Source: Tubulanus polymorphus
Taxonomy: Eukaryota > Nemertea > Palaeonemertea > Tubulaniformes > Tubulanidae
Reading direction: 5' to 3'
Length of the DNA stretch: 64,000 nt
Assembly: GCF_964204645.1 (NCBI RefSeq)
Contig: NC_134031.1
Location: 6,245,001-6,309,000, forward strand
Below the pieces are notes generated by a model. It was not told the origin of the DNA and did not search any database. It was given only the letters and a program-made list of their open reading frames with translations. Shown one piece after another: positions 38,520 to 49,985 of the stretch. Both the position numbers and the translations under genes were made by a program. Positions within the stretch are counted from its first letter, which is position 1; the number at the start of each line of letters is the position of its first letter.

Positions 38520-41500
38520 ATGGAGAGATACGACGCGGCCACGATGATGATGATGATGGAATCGACGTCCGCCCAAGGAGCGACTCCAGAACGGGTCATA
38601 TCTCAAGAATTATTGAAACATTTCCTCTATGGGAAACGGAGTCCGAAAATCGATTACGAATTTAGTGGTGAGTTTTTTAAATTCAGTGAGGGTGATTTAA
38701 TGGGAATTTTTGCAGTTCATTTTAGAGCATTAAATTGTGTGCGCTGCTGTTGGTAAAAATACGCCATTTTAACTGAAAAGTGAAATGAACTATAAGTTTC
38801 AAATTGATGTGGAAAAAATCCCGAAGTTATTTGACGTTTTCGAAGTGAGAACCCGTATAGAATATTCGAATTCAACGCACTCGAAAATCTCTAGAAGAAT
38901 ATTTTCATTATAACATTGAAACATTGATTTATAATTGACTTCACCGAACGATTAACGAACAAGATGGGGAATATTAATTGAAATGGATGATGTCAAAACA
39001 GCCCAATTCCTAGGGCTGGGGAGGGGGTCCGGGGTAGCGAACGAATCCCCTAGAATTAAGAATAAGTGCCCTTGAAAAAATGTCAGTTAAAAAAAAATTC
39101 GGGTGAAGAATTTTTGAAAATTTGATCAATTTTCGTGTTATTTTTGGAAAATGAAAAGTGGTTATTCCGTAAAAGTATTTAATTACGTGTAAACATATCT
39201 AAGGTCATATTTAAGATATATACTTTTTCAATAGGAAAGTGCCCCTTTTCACGGTGAAAAAGTGCCATTTTTCTTGAAGTAGCACTGCCCCTTGAAACAT
39301 TTCGGCACTCTTCTGCAAAATGACATCAAGTAGTCAATATCGTTCGGTATACTCCATTCTATGTGGATCAAGAATACATAACGTAATTTAATTTTTCAAT
39401 CTAATTTAATATCAATCGTGTATCTTTATAAGATGCTGTAACCAAGCAAAGCGATCCAGTAAATAAGATAAAAACCCGCTATAGAGATCAAAAGTTAAAG
39501 ATTTAAAAATCGACGTGATGATGATCTGTAGTGTGAGATCGAAACGTCGTGTCATTTCATTATTTTTTGGAATAAATTCTCGATTTTCAAAACTTTTAAT
39601 CTGTATATGGGTTTATATCTTGTTATTTGTTCTCCACGTTTGAGTGTGGTTATTCTACTAATAATAGTCAATTTATCAATTGATAGTCATGTGGCGATTC
39701 GACATTTTGACCATTTCCCTATATTCCCGGTGAAACAAAAGGGCTATTTCCTTTACTTTTCTTAATCATTGCAGCTTCTGTACCGCCGGTAGTCTGTCCA
39801 CCCCAGGTTCGAATTTCGCAGTCGTCTCAACCAGGGCAAAAGTGGGGAATGTTCAGCACGGTATGGATGAAAGAAGGCACCGAGATGGGACCGTTCCTCG
39901 GCACAGTTATCCCCGCTGCTAACATTGATAGAAATGTGCTTCACAACGAACCTATTTGGGAGGTAGGCATTAGTTAGCGATATTCATCAAAGCTTACTCA
40001 TTTGAATGATTAATTTTCATTTTTGATTTGTGTGCGCCTTACAAATTCACCACGCACCTACCAGCAATGAAACAGGGCAGTTTCCTTTTAGCATAAATCA
40101 ATATTTTTCAACCTCTTTCATCAATTTAGCAAATTAGCACCAATTATGTTTCTTTCAGTTGTTCGACGAGCAAGGAGAAGTGACGTCAATGGTGACGGGC
40201 AGCCCCACTTGTTGGCTTTCGTACGTGAATTGCGCAAGACACACGAATGAACAGAATCTCGATATCATTCAAGTTCATTCTTCAAATTTATCGGAAGAAA
40301 TCTATTTCAGAGTGACAAAGGTGAGGAATGAATCCGGACGCGGATGTTTCTTATAGTAACATCTTATCAAATTGCTTATCTTAATCAACTGACAATAAAA
40401 CCATTAGAATCTCCCGTAAAAACTAAGCCTTCTCAATATTTTTCTTCATCCGTAGCCGATATCGCCGGGACAGGAGCTGTTGGTTTGGTATGGCAAACAG
40501 CATAATCTATTCTTCGGAATACCGATTCCAACTATCTCGAATCCAGATGATTTGGACGTTCGATGTACGTATAAATATCTCTATATATCGAGATAATACG
40601 GTTGCTTATACTATTTCAAAACGTTTTAAGACTGAGAAAATAAGATTAAGCAGTGGGTGTTTTTCTAACGTAGATTTGTAATTTCATGTTTCAGTGACCG
40701 AGTCGGCGACTTTGGACAATAAGCCTAATAATGCGTGTAAGCTCCGCTGCGTCATTTGTCATCGCGGCTTCAATTCGAAAAGCAACCTACGATCGCACAT
40801 GCGCATTCACACTCAAGAAAAACCGTTTATTTGCCGGTTCTGTAAGCGAAGTTTCAGCCAATCGTCGACGCTCAGAAATCACGTTCGTCTACACACTGGT
40901 ACGTATAGGTCTATATCAATATAACCAGATCTTAGATACAATACAATGCAATGCAATGCAATAGCAAAAAATGAGTAACGATCAATAACGCCATTTTTTA
41001 TCATTAGTTGGTTTACGGATCCGCCGCAAGATTTTTCCAATTCAGGTATAACAAGAAGATTTTATTTTTATTATTTTTCCGCCGCCCCCTTATTTTCAAG
41101 CATACATATGGAAATAAAAAGAAACATTTATAGTTTCTTTCCACTACCATAACATCTTTTGATATCCCACACAAAAAATCTCTGTAGACAATTGGTGTCC
41201 TAATGGGTATGTTTGTCAGGTTGTTCAGCGTGACTTGCAAGAATGGTGGCGTCAGTTATGTGGGTAGGCAGTATATAGACAATATTCGAGTATTATAATC
41301 CCAAAACATCATCCAAAATAAAGCAATTTTTATTCTTTGTCAAATCCCGCCTTCGATCACTAAATCAGTAATGATAGCAATGTTTCGAGAAAGAAATATT
41401 TTTTCTTCATTTTCCCGCGGTTTTTATTCATTTTCCCGCCTCTGCAATCATTTCAAGTCCATAAAATCCGTAATCCAACTTACCATAAAAAAACATCCTA

Positions 41501-42394
41501 AATTACATGTCCAATATATACCTGATTATACTAACCGCACCCATTCCCGAATTGACTGTATAATTTAGGCTAGGTTTTGTAATGGTGGCTGAACCTTTTG
41601 ATATATATATATGTACAGTGTGGACATTCTTTTTTATTTCTTTTTCTCTAAGTAATGTGCCTTCGTCTTTACGGTGCGTGACGTTTAATGTCTCAATCCA
41701 TTCAATCTTTTGGTTCATGAAGCAAGGTCACGCGTGAAATGTGCTGAATTATGTCTCGGTATGAAATGAAAAAAACAAGGGCGCCTTTTTCATTCTCGTA
41801 AACGTTTTTGTGATGTCGAACACGTTGTTACTCAACATTACATGTACTTTCGACGGAGTTACTTCGTAAATCACGACATCGATTAGCTCCAATCGAATCC
41901 ATTCGAATTATTTCAGCCCGAATTTGGCGCGAATAGAATCGTAAATAAGAACAATTGTTAGTTATTCTTTCACGTGCGGTTGGGTTTATTTAGTTTTCCA
42001 TAAAATACCAGTAAAGACGTTTTATACGATGCGGGTGTAGAAGTTTGTTTTCGTGCGGTTTCAATTCAAAGAGAAAGAATTAGGTTATTTTTGTAGCCTT
42101 GTTAAGAATACGCGACGGCCTACTTAAAAACATGTATTTAGCTGTCTGTGCGAAGGAAGTGTATTCTTTATCGATTTGATCGAACAAAGGTCGTAATTTC
42201 TCCTTTCAGGCGAGCGCCCATATCGATGTACGTATTGCCAATGCGCGTATTCCCAACTAGCTGGATTACGCGCCCACCAGAAAAGCGCCCGGCACAAGCC
42301 CTACGTTCAACAGCAAACGCCAACTGCCGAGAAGCACCGTCTTATCCACCAACAACCTTCATCATCTGCTTCGTATCACCAACGACAGATTTGA
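38520..42394 (+). CDS. PRDM12: PR domain zinc finger protein 12 (Prdm12), 6 exons, complete
   Basis: Exons: 38520-38667, 39775-39962, 40159-40320, 40456-40564, 40695-40898, 42210-42394, joining in frame to 331 residues (human PRDM12 is 367). Residues 24-39 ([16 protein letters not shown]) match the conserved N-terminal block. The PR/SET domain covers about residues 60-190, with [27 protein letters not shown] and [13 protein letters not shown]. Three C2H2 fingers follow: Cys221-His241 ([20 protein letters not shown]), Cys249-His269 ([20 protein letters not shown]) and Cys277-His299 ([20 protein letters not shown]), nearly identical to the vertebrate fingers. The vertebrate poly-Ala tail is absent; a Gln/His/Ser-rich tail replaces it. 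It is a nuclear transcriptional regulator known in nociceptor and nervous-system development. The start is debatable: Met9-13 form a run of five ATG codons closer to where the TATA box would allow translation. Confidence 0.96.
38985..39310 (-). repeat. G-rich dispersed element, minus orientation, in Prdm12 intron 1
   Basis: It is the reverse-oriented partner of 36825-37150. It shares GGGGTAGCGAACGAATCCCC and AGTGCCCCTTTTCACGG. It is inserted in the first intron of Prdm12, and the two copies flank the promoter and exon 1 in inverted orientation. Confidence 0.55.
39463..39620 (+). repeat. Retroelement-tail-like repeat in Prdm12 intron 1
   Basis: It carries AAGATAAAAACCCGCT, GATGATGATCTGTAGTGTGA and GATCGAAACGTCGTG, then AT-rich sequence. 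The same module occurs in inverse orientation near MOXD exon 10 (13675-13805). Confidence 0.55.
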
Positions 42395-42490
42395 ATTGTT
42401 TAGCATCATCTAAATATCAAAGCATTTACTGTGATCATTCTCAAGCAATTTGTGTATATACATGATATTCGTATTCGTTTTTTGTCTATA

Positions 42491-42496
42491 AATAAA
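42491..42496 (+). promoter_or_regulatory. Poly(A) signal for Prdm12
   Basis: AATAAA lies about 97 bp past the Prdm12 stop codon, which would give a short 3' UTR. Confidence 0.6.
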
Positions 42497-42499
42497 CTC

Positions 42500-44600
42500 C
42501 AAGCTTTACTTCTATAATGATAGAATAATGTTATTGAAATAACTATGTAACGAGGCAGAATTTACTGAGATCTTGGGCTATTCATTTTCCAAGGCTTCCT
42601 AGAACCGGTTGGACATTCCTTGACGTAGGATCGTTGTTTTTCTGAATGGAAAACTGCGAAAATCAACCATGAACTCCGAAGTAAGACGGAATTAGAACGA
42701 AAATAACTTACTGGCCGCGAATGATGGATGGCTTTTCATTTGAGAATATTCAGTTGCCCTTGGCTTATACGGACAAAGAATGAAAACAGGTTTGACGTGG
42801 CCCTACTTAAAAACCGTAGAAGACTTTCTTTGAAGAATTCTGTTATTAATTGCATTTCTTATTTTCCAAGTATTCCTTATTTCTAAAGTTTGGAGGATAC
42901 CGTGTGCGTCACGTCGCAAAGACGAAACGGTCAACGAAAGTCGGAGATAAGTAAAAATCCCGCTGCTTAGATAATTAGCAATAATACGACGAGTTCCGCT
43001 GATTCGGAATCGGCTGCGCGAGCGCGTGTCAACGCTGGTCAGTAATACGCGGGGGGCACGAAAATGGAACGGGCGAAAGTGGCCTCGGGGTATATCAATG
43101 GACCAAGGTAAAATGACAATTGTAAAACGATCTCGATCGCACAATAGTTGGTCATCTCGAAGTGTCAAACTCGCTGATAATTAGCCGAGAAATGCGACAA
43201 ATACACCGTTTAACGGTCATTGTAAATCACGTGTAAATTGACACTTGAAATTATAATTGCTTCGACAAATAGATTGATATTTGCATACCAGACATCCGTC
43301 CGGTTGCGAGGCGGCGATGTCCGGGCGAATTCGATTTGGACGTATTCCAATATCAAATAGTTCCGTGTGATCGATTAAGAGGTCTTCTGCACATGGGTCA
43401 GAGCTATAACTTAAGAAGGCGTATTGCGTGTATATGTATATATATATATATAGCATTTTAGCGAGTTCGCTCCCTGGTACGAGACCGAAAAAAGAACCAA
43501 GGAGATATGTTTTATCTTTGGTAGAGAGTTCAAATTGTTGAAAATCCATAGAAGCAAAAACAGTACAAATCTCATTTTCTAATGAGTATATGAATTTATT
43601 CTAGCAAACGTTTTCGGGAGTTACATTTTGCCCTCTTGAGGCATAGCACAAGTAATTAGATTGTCATATACCGGCATCTATATCAAATAAGACAAAGCTT
43701 ATTAGAAACAACATCGAATTACTGACAGACAGATAATTAGATTAAGAATAAAAGGTAATTAATTACATATTATCTAATTTACTGAGTGACGAAACTTGAC
43801 TAGTAGTTTTTTTTAACATTTATTCTTTATTGCTTCAAATTGTACATAATTTTTCGAGCACAAAAACAACAGTAATATACATAGATATAAAAGTTTACAT
43901 AATATTTTAACATAAACTGCAAGTTTTCTTATCACATTTCTATCATTTGTGTTGAATAATTTCCTAAATTTGTAGGTAGTTGGGTTTACTGTGAAAAATT
44001 GGGGTATATAGTATACATGAAGAAAGAATCCTGGCCCGTGATTAATGATTGTTGATTGAGGAAGGGCTGTTGAGCTTTGATAAAAAGTGCTTTTCTAGTT
44101 TTGCAAACTAAATCAGAAGATATTTTAAAAGGAGTGTTGATAGTTGAATGGTTGGACAGAGTTATCGGTTACAACCCTAAAGAAAACGCCCAATGGAAAA
44201 TAACGTATTTACTAAGAGCGGATTAACGAGCCCCAACAAGCTATAATTTACGAGCAGATTAACGCATTGTATACGCTATAAAAATAATGATCCGCGATAT
44301 CCAGAATTCGTATTGTATTGCACGCGAAAGGTCATTTTGCGTGTATACAAACAAACAACTAAATGTCTGTTAATTCGTCCTCTTGAGTTCAAAAGTCGAC
44401 CGTTTCGGGTAATTAATTGATCATGCGATGGTAATAAAACGAGATTTGTGTTAGTTCAGCATAAGGTGCCACGTCACGCTCTTAAGTTAGACATAACCGC
44501 AAATAAGTACATTAACTTTCATGGTCAATGAACGGCCGATAGAAATATCACATGACTCTTGGTTCATGACCCGCAGCCTTCATTTATAACACAAAAGATC
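42500..44600. other. Gene-free stretch after Prdm12
   Basis: No coding sequence was recognised. A short (TA)n tract lies at about 43434-43451. A possible Penelope-like tail (GCAAACGTTTTCGGGAG...TGAGGCATAG) lies near 43600-43660. Confidence 0.5.
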
Positions 44601-44621
44601 AAAATTATGGAATTTTATTGA

Positions 44622-45905
44622 ATTGTCAAGTTCAAGTTCAAGTTTATTTTCCATATATATATGTATATATATGATTAACAAATAACAAAGTATACATTAT
44701 ATAAATATAAATTTTTATCAATGTCTAAAGCGACAATGAATTGAAGAATTATTATTCAATAATACGATAATTTCATTTCAATTGATTTCAATAAGAGGAA
44801 ATTGTGATTTTCTTAAATCTATTTATCATTGTTTTGATGCTTGGAGAACTTCTCAAGGTGTCTGTGCTGTTTTGCCGTATCATTGGTACATTTTTCATAA
44901 AGGATCTATTGTATAAACTTGTGTTATGTAGGCCTATTCTGGGATAGTTTCTTTGGCGGGTGTTATAATTATGAGTAAATGAATTTCTATTAAATATATC
45001 TAGGACCGGTGCCGGTAGTTTGGATTTGCAGAAGTTATACGCAGTTTTTAACATTTCAAGATTGATTAGATCATATAGCTTTAATATATTTAATGATTTG
45101 AATGCGGGGACGATGGTGAGCAAATATCTGAATTTTTGATCAAACGTACTGCTCTTTTTTGAAGGATGAATATTTTGTCCAGAGTAGATGTGGTAATTAG
45201 AGGAGCCCATAAGTTTAGGCAATATGTTAGGTGGCTTTGGATATAACTGAAGTATAGGATTCTTTTGGTACAGGTTGGAACAAAATTTTTAAGTGTTTTA
45301 ATCATGTATAGATTTTTATTGATTTTGTGAATTACGGTTTGGGCATGTTCTTCAAAGGACAAATTTTCACTTATATTAAGACCAAGATTGAAATTTTTAA
45401 CATTTTTTACGGACTGATTGCCAAATTTCAGATTGATTTCATTATGATTAACTTTAAATGAATAAGGCTTAAATAACATATATGCTGTTTTAGTAAGGTT
45501 AAGGGTAAGCTTATTGGCTTTAAACCAATCGATAACAACATTTAGGTCATTTTTCATATTAGAAACTAGAACTTTAAGATTAGTTACAAATAGTGTACTG
45601 TCGTCCGCAAAGAGAACAGCTTTACAATTTCTTTTGAATTTAGGGTCAAGTTGTTGGTATAAATGATAAAAAGCAGAGGCTCTAATATTGAGCCCTGTGG
45701 TATTCCATATTCGATGCTTCTCAACTCTGAATTATGATTTTTATATTGCACAAACATATTTCGATCTGTAAGATAGCTTTTAAACCAATTTAAAGTTATT
45801 CCACGAACACCATAATAATTTGATTTTTTGATAAGAATATTAATATCGAGTGAGTCGAAAGCTTTAGAAAGATGTAAATTGTAGATTTTTTTTCCAATGT
45901 TTTGT
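44622..45905 (-). pseudogene. Decayed LINE reverse transcriptase (CR1/jockey-like) with tandem-repeat 3' end
   Basis: Read on the minus strand, the core motifs appear in order: LSKAFDSLDINILIKK (motif A, catalytic Asp), YYGVRGITLNWFKSYLTDR, IEYGIPQGSILEPLLFIIY (motif B), then after a frameshift AVLFADDSTLFVTN (motif C with the FADD box) and LNVVIDWFKANKLTLNLTKT. After another frameshift near 45120 comes the C-terminal tail (KLPAPVLDIFNRNSF). The 3' end carries short (CAAGTT)n-like repeats at 44627-44642, typical of CR1/L2-type LINEs. The endonuclease is missing. At least two frameshifts make it inactive. Confidence 0.85.
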
Positions 45906-45909
45906 ACTC

Positions 45910-48260
45910 TGCCTTGGTTACATTCGATAACCTATGGCAATGTTCAACTCAAACAAGGTGAACATGCTTAAACCATGGGCTAAATCTCTTTTTACCAGGC
46001 TTCGTATCTTTATCTTTTGAAACCAACTTGTTTAACAAATCTTCGATACACCACAAAGACAGACACTTTCATCGCCTTCTATCGTTTTTATATCTGATAA
46101 CGCGAGCGCGATGGCGAATCTAATCATCTATCCACGTATCCATGAAGTGTCCTAAGAAGGCGCATGTGTTTCCACGAGAAGAATATTTTTCTCGTGGCAT
46201 TTTCGTGAATATTGTTCTATTTGCCGAGCATAGGTCGAGCGCGGTCACGTTCGTTAAACAATGAAGGAATCATGACCGATACCGTTCGTTATCAGTAGCA
46301 GATTCGAACACGTCGGGGGGTATTTATTGACCAGTGCGCGAAAGATGAACGCGGGTATATGCCCGTAGCGAGCATAGCGCAGTCCAGCTTCTCCAAGTTC
46401 ATAGATACACTACGGGACGTATCAAATCCATTATTCTAATCTGATATCATTTATTTAAGCTTGGACTGTAAAACGTTCACGAGTCCGTGGATAAAGTTTG
46501 CTTCTTATTGACATGTCATGGACATTTTGTCAGTTATGTAACATAGTTCAGAAAGTAGAAGACATTGAGACCACAGCGAAGAAAAGCTCTCTGAGAATAT
46601 TGGACATTTTGGACATTTTATCATTTCTGTAGCCCATTAAATCAGAAAAAAATGAGGTAGACCACAACGCCAACAAAAAGCTCTCTAATAACATTCGGTA
46701 TGAGTGGATATGGATTTGGTACTTGAACTTGGTATTAACAGCTAGATTACTTGGAACTTTTATTGCCTCATATATATAACCTTATACACAAAGGATTGAA
46801 CATGCAATCACACACATTGCAATATATCACACAACTATACTTCTATGAATATTATATAACATTCGAAATATTCAATTCATACGAAAATACTCCGTGGCAT
46901 CTTGACCGGGACTCGAGCCCGATGGTATCGCGAGACTACGGTAGCAGTCACATGGTCATCAGGTTCGAATCCCCATTGAGGAAGGACAAAAAGAGTCCAG
47001 AATAACAGAAGGGAGTATATTGCAAACCATGTATATACTATATACACGGTTATACTATGATAGTGTAACGCATTTTTAGAAAATAATGTATATCTAATGA
47101 AAATCTCAGTTTCTGTGGATATCATTGTAACAGCGTACATAGGGCTTCAAATGAATCCCTCTTTTTCTTTCGTTCTGAATTCAGCCCGTTTCAGTTTAAA
47201 AAGCGGAGCAAATTAGATCGACCGAAAAGAACCGATCCCGGTCCGTTCTAAATTCTAACTTATGCAAGAGTCGAATGTTTTGATGAATGTTTTGATGAAT
47301 GGTTTAATGTTGCCGGTGATTATGCATTAAGAGATTAACCCACGACACGATTGGACAAGAAAACGTTCAAAATGTAAAACGCTGATAAGGGGACGGCAAT
47401 GCCAATACGAGCAAAAATAATTGAGCTCATATTGATGGTAAAAATGCACGCCCTTCAAAATCCTCGGCTATTCAAAACTACACTTTCAACTTATGAGCTG
47501 TTGGCGTAGTTCACATAATTTTTGAGGAATAAGTCTGCACATTGTTGGGCCTTGTTGGGTGAAAATTAGACCTCACTGCCGTTTCTCGTAATTTCTATAG
47601 CGAAAATTATAGGTTACACATGTACTACACAGCGCCCGACCGTATGCGAGAAAACAAACTGTTCTCTTAGTGAGGAATTCCTGTATTCCCGAGGCGATGA
47701 GAACGAAGAATTTTGTTTCGTAAGAAAACAATCATTTGTCGGGTTTTCCGCCTCGGGAAGGTTATAGACATTTTTTTCACAAATCGGAAAAAATATCTGT
47801 TGAGGCAGTCCGAAATGTTATGTTACTATATTACCGGAATCAATAACAATATAGTTTTTTTGCTATAAGTTGGTTTCCTATTTCCAGTAATTTGGAAAAA
47901 AGTAAGATTCGGCCGCGTGGAGCGCACGACCGACATGGCTTTTTATCGAGGCGCTAAGCGCGCTAATTGATACAAACGCGGGCACCGGTTTCGAAATTCG
48001 TATATTGTGGGCATTTTCCCTTTGACGAGCTCCCTTTACACGCTTGTAAAATCACGGATGGGCTTGGAGATGTAAACGTGTTCGTCGGAGTCGCTCCCTT
48101 CAGTTTTGATTGACAGGGGAAAAGCTAACACCGTTGGTAGATCTATTTTCTGTTTTGGACATTTTCGCTTCCTGAGAGATCTTTGAATCGCAACCATGGA
48201 GATGTGCTCTGTTGACCTGTGACATCCTTCGGCCATGTGTTCGTTCGACCGTGCGTATTG
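45910..48260. other. Gene-free stretch before the carbonic anhydrase pair
   Basis: No supported gene was seen. A possible tRNA-like SINE fragment lies at 46890-46990. The rest is AT-rich spacer with short frames that lack motifs. Confidence 0.5.
46890..46990. repeat. tRNA-like fragments, possible SINE
   Basis: The plus strand has GGTAGCAGTCACATGGTCA and a box B-like GGTTCGAATCCCC. The minus strand has a second box B-like GGCTCGAGTCCCGG. It may be two tRNA-derived heads in opposed orientation. It is too short to call a tRNA gene. Confidence 0.35.
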
Positions 48261-48266
48261 CGACGA

Positions 48267-48275
48267 TATATATAT
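48267..48275 (+). promoter_or_regulatory. TATA box of carbonic anhydrase gene 1
   Basis: TATATATAT lies 145 bp upstream of the ATG at 48420, leaving room for a 5' UTR of about 115-125 bp. Confidence 0.4.
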
Positions 48276-48419
48276 GAGTAATTGGCGTCGCCAGCCGTTA
48301 GTGATCAGAGTAGCGCAACGCACGAACGTAGTCTCGTCTAGCGCTAATTCGAACCGGTTGAATCGTAGATTTCTTTGATATCGTTTAACCAAAACGCACA
48401 ACTTTCGTCAACATCCAGG

Positions 48420-49939
48420 ATGAATGTGATTTTGTTCGTCGCAGTCGCCATTGCTAGTTTGAGGTTCGACTTCACGGATGCGGCAGCTGCGGGTATGTAA
48501 AACATTTAAACCAATCGGTCATCGTTATTTTCGAATGTGGAACTAATCATATTTACCGTATACATAAACTACAATAAACTCTACATGAAATATGTATAAT
48601 GTTAGTAAGAATTATTTTCAAAAATGAAATGCGGTTTGAAAAAATGGGAAATCACCAAACAATGATATTGCTCACCTCGACGTTTTTAAAAAAATCTATG
48701 ATTATATCCTCTAGTCTGCAGGATTCTATAGTTCTCGTAACATGATTGTGTAAACTATTTAAGTTAAAAAAGTTCCAATTCCTTGTTCATCATTTCAGGC
48801 CTACATAAAATACCAAGTACTATACATAGTAAGATATGAAATAGTTCGAACAACTATTTGCCATTGATATTTACTATTGGAACGTAAATGTCTGGTCGAA
48901 GTGGCCGTACTAATAGATAAGATATCGATATTCTGTGAAATTCATTTCAAACATTTCGCTATCGCAAATGTCTCGACGTAACTTAAGAAATTCTATGATT
49001 AGAACTTCACCGTCAATAGAACTATCGAGGATCGGGCGCCAGCACAGTTGACTTTTCAGCGAAGTCGAACACGTATACGCTACTTTACTTTCATTTGTAT
49101 AAATCATTTCTACGAATTTCGAAACAATGAAAAACTTGTCTTTTCAGGACAATGGACGTTCGAACCTGGTCCAAATGGTAGGTAGTGATTGTAAACCACT
49201 CCGAAATGTCTTGTCCTTTTTTTCTCGCTACGCTTTCTGTGGATTTACATGTAACAACCGTTTATAATTCATAGGGCCGTCTAAATGGAAGGACGATTAC
49301 CCTCTATGCGACCCACTGTTGAATACCAGACAGTCGCCCATCGAGCTCCGAGGCGCAAGGATGGTACATGACCCAACGCTGAAACCCCTTGTCTTCAAAA
49401 ACTTCGACTCTTCGCCTACCGAACCATTTACCATGCGTAACAACGGCAAATCCGGTACGCAATATGTCTCATGATCCTCGCCATAAACCATTTTTAGTAA
49501 ATTTATGACAGCATAGCGCGAATTTCATTCTATAAAAATGGAGCTGGTTTTATCAAAAGATCCGTACTTTTTATATACTAGTTTTCGAGGCAATTGTCGT
49601 CAATATAATCATATAAAAATTTCTAATATATCTTTGATTAACAAATAGCAATATTCCATACAGGCCAACGATTTCTTCATCGATTCCGCGAATGTGTATC
49701 TAAGAAGGACTGTGATTAATACATTATTGATATAGTTGTCGTTATTGAATTTCAGCTATCATAGATCACTTGCCATCAAAGGATGAACTGGCTGGGGGCA
49801 ATCTCGAGAACACTTACATTCTGAAGCAGATTCATTTCCACCACGGCAGCAGTACAAGCGTCGGCGCTGAACATACAATTCTAGGCAAGCGATATCCTAC
49901 AGAGGTAATTAATGTCGAAAGAATGGAGATGATGCTGAC

Positions 49940-49985
<46 letters not shown>

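Noticed and set aside
42148-42465. 105-codon plus-strand frame across the last Prdm12 exon
   Set aside because: It is in a different frame from the zinc finger exon, which is strongly supported by its motif and splice phase.
42803-43168. 121-codon frame on the minus strand after Prdm12
   Set aside because: No recognisable family, an Arg-rich composition typical of a shadow frame, and no splice or promoter context.
46890-46990. A tRNA gene
   Set aside because: Box B-like sequences are present, but no complete acceptor stem or anticodon arm could be paired; a SINE fragment is more likely.
48036-48401. 121-codon frame antisense to the 5' flank of carbonic anhydrase gene 1
   Set aside because: It starts at a non-ATG codon, has no motif and covers the promoter and 5' UTR of the sense gene.
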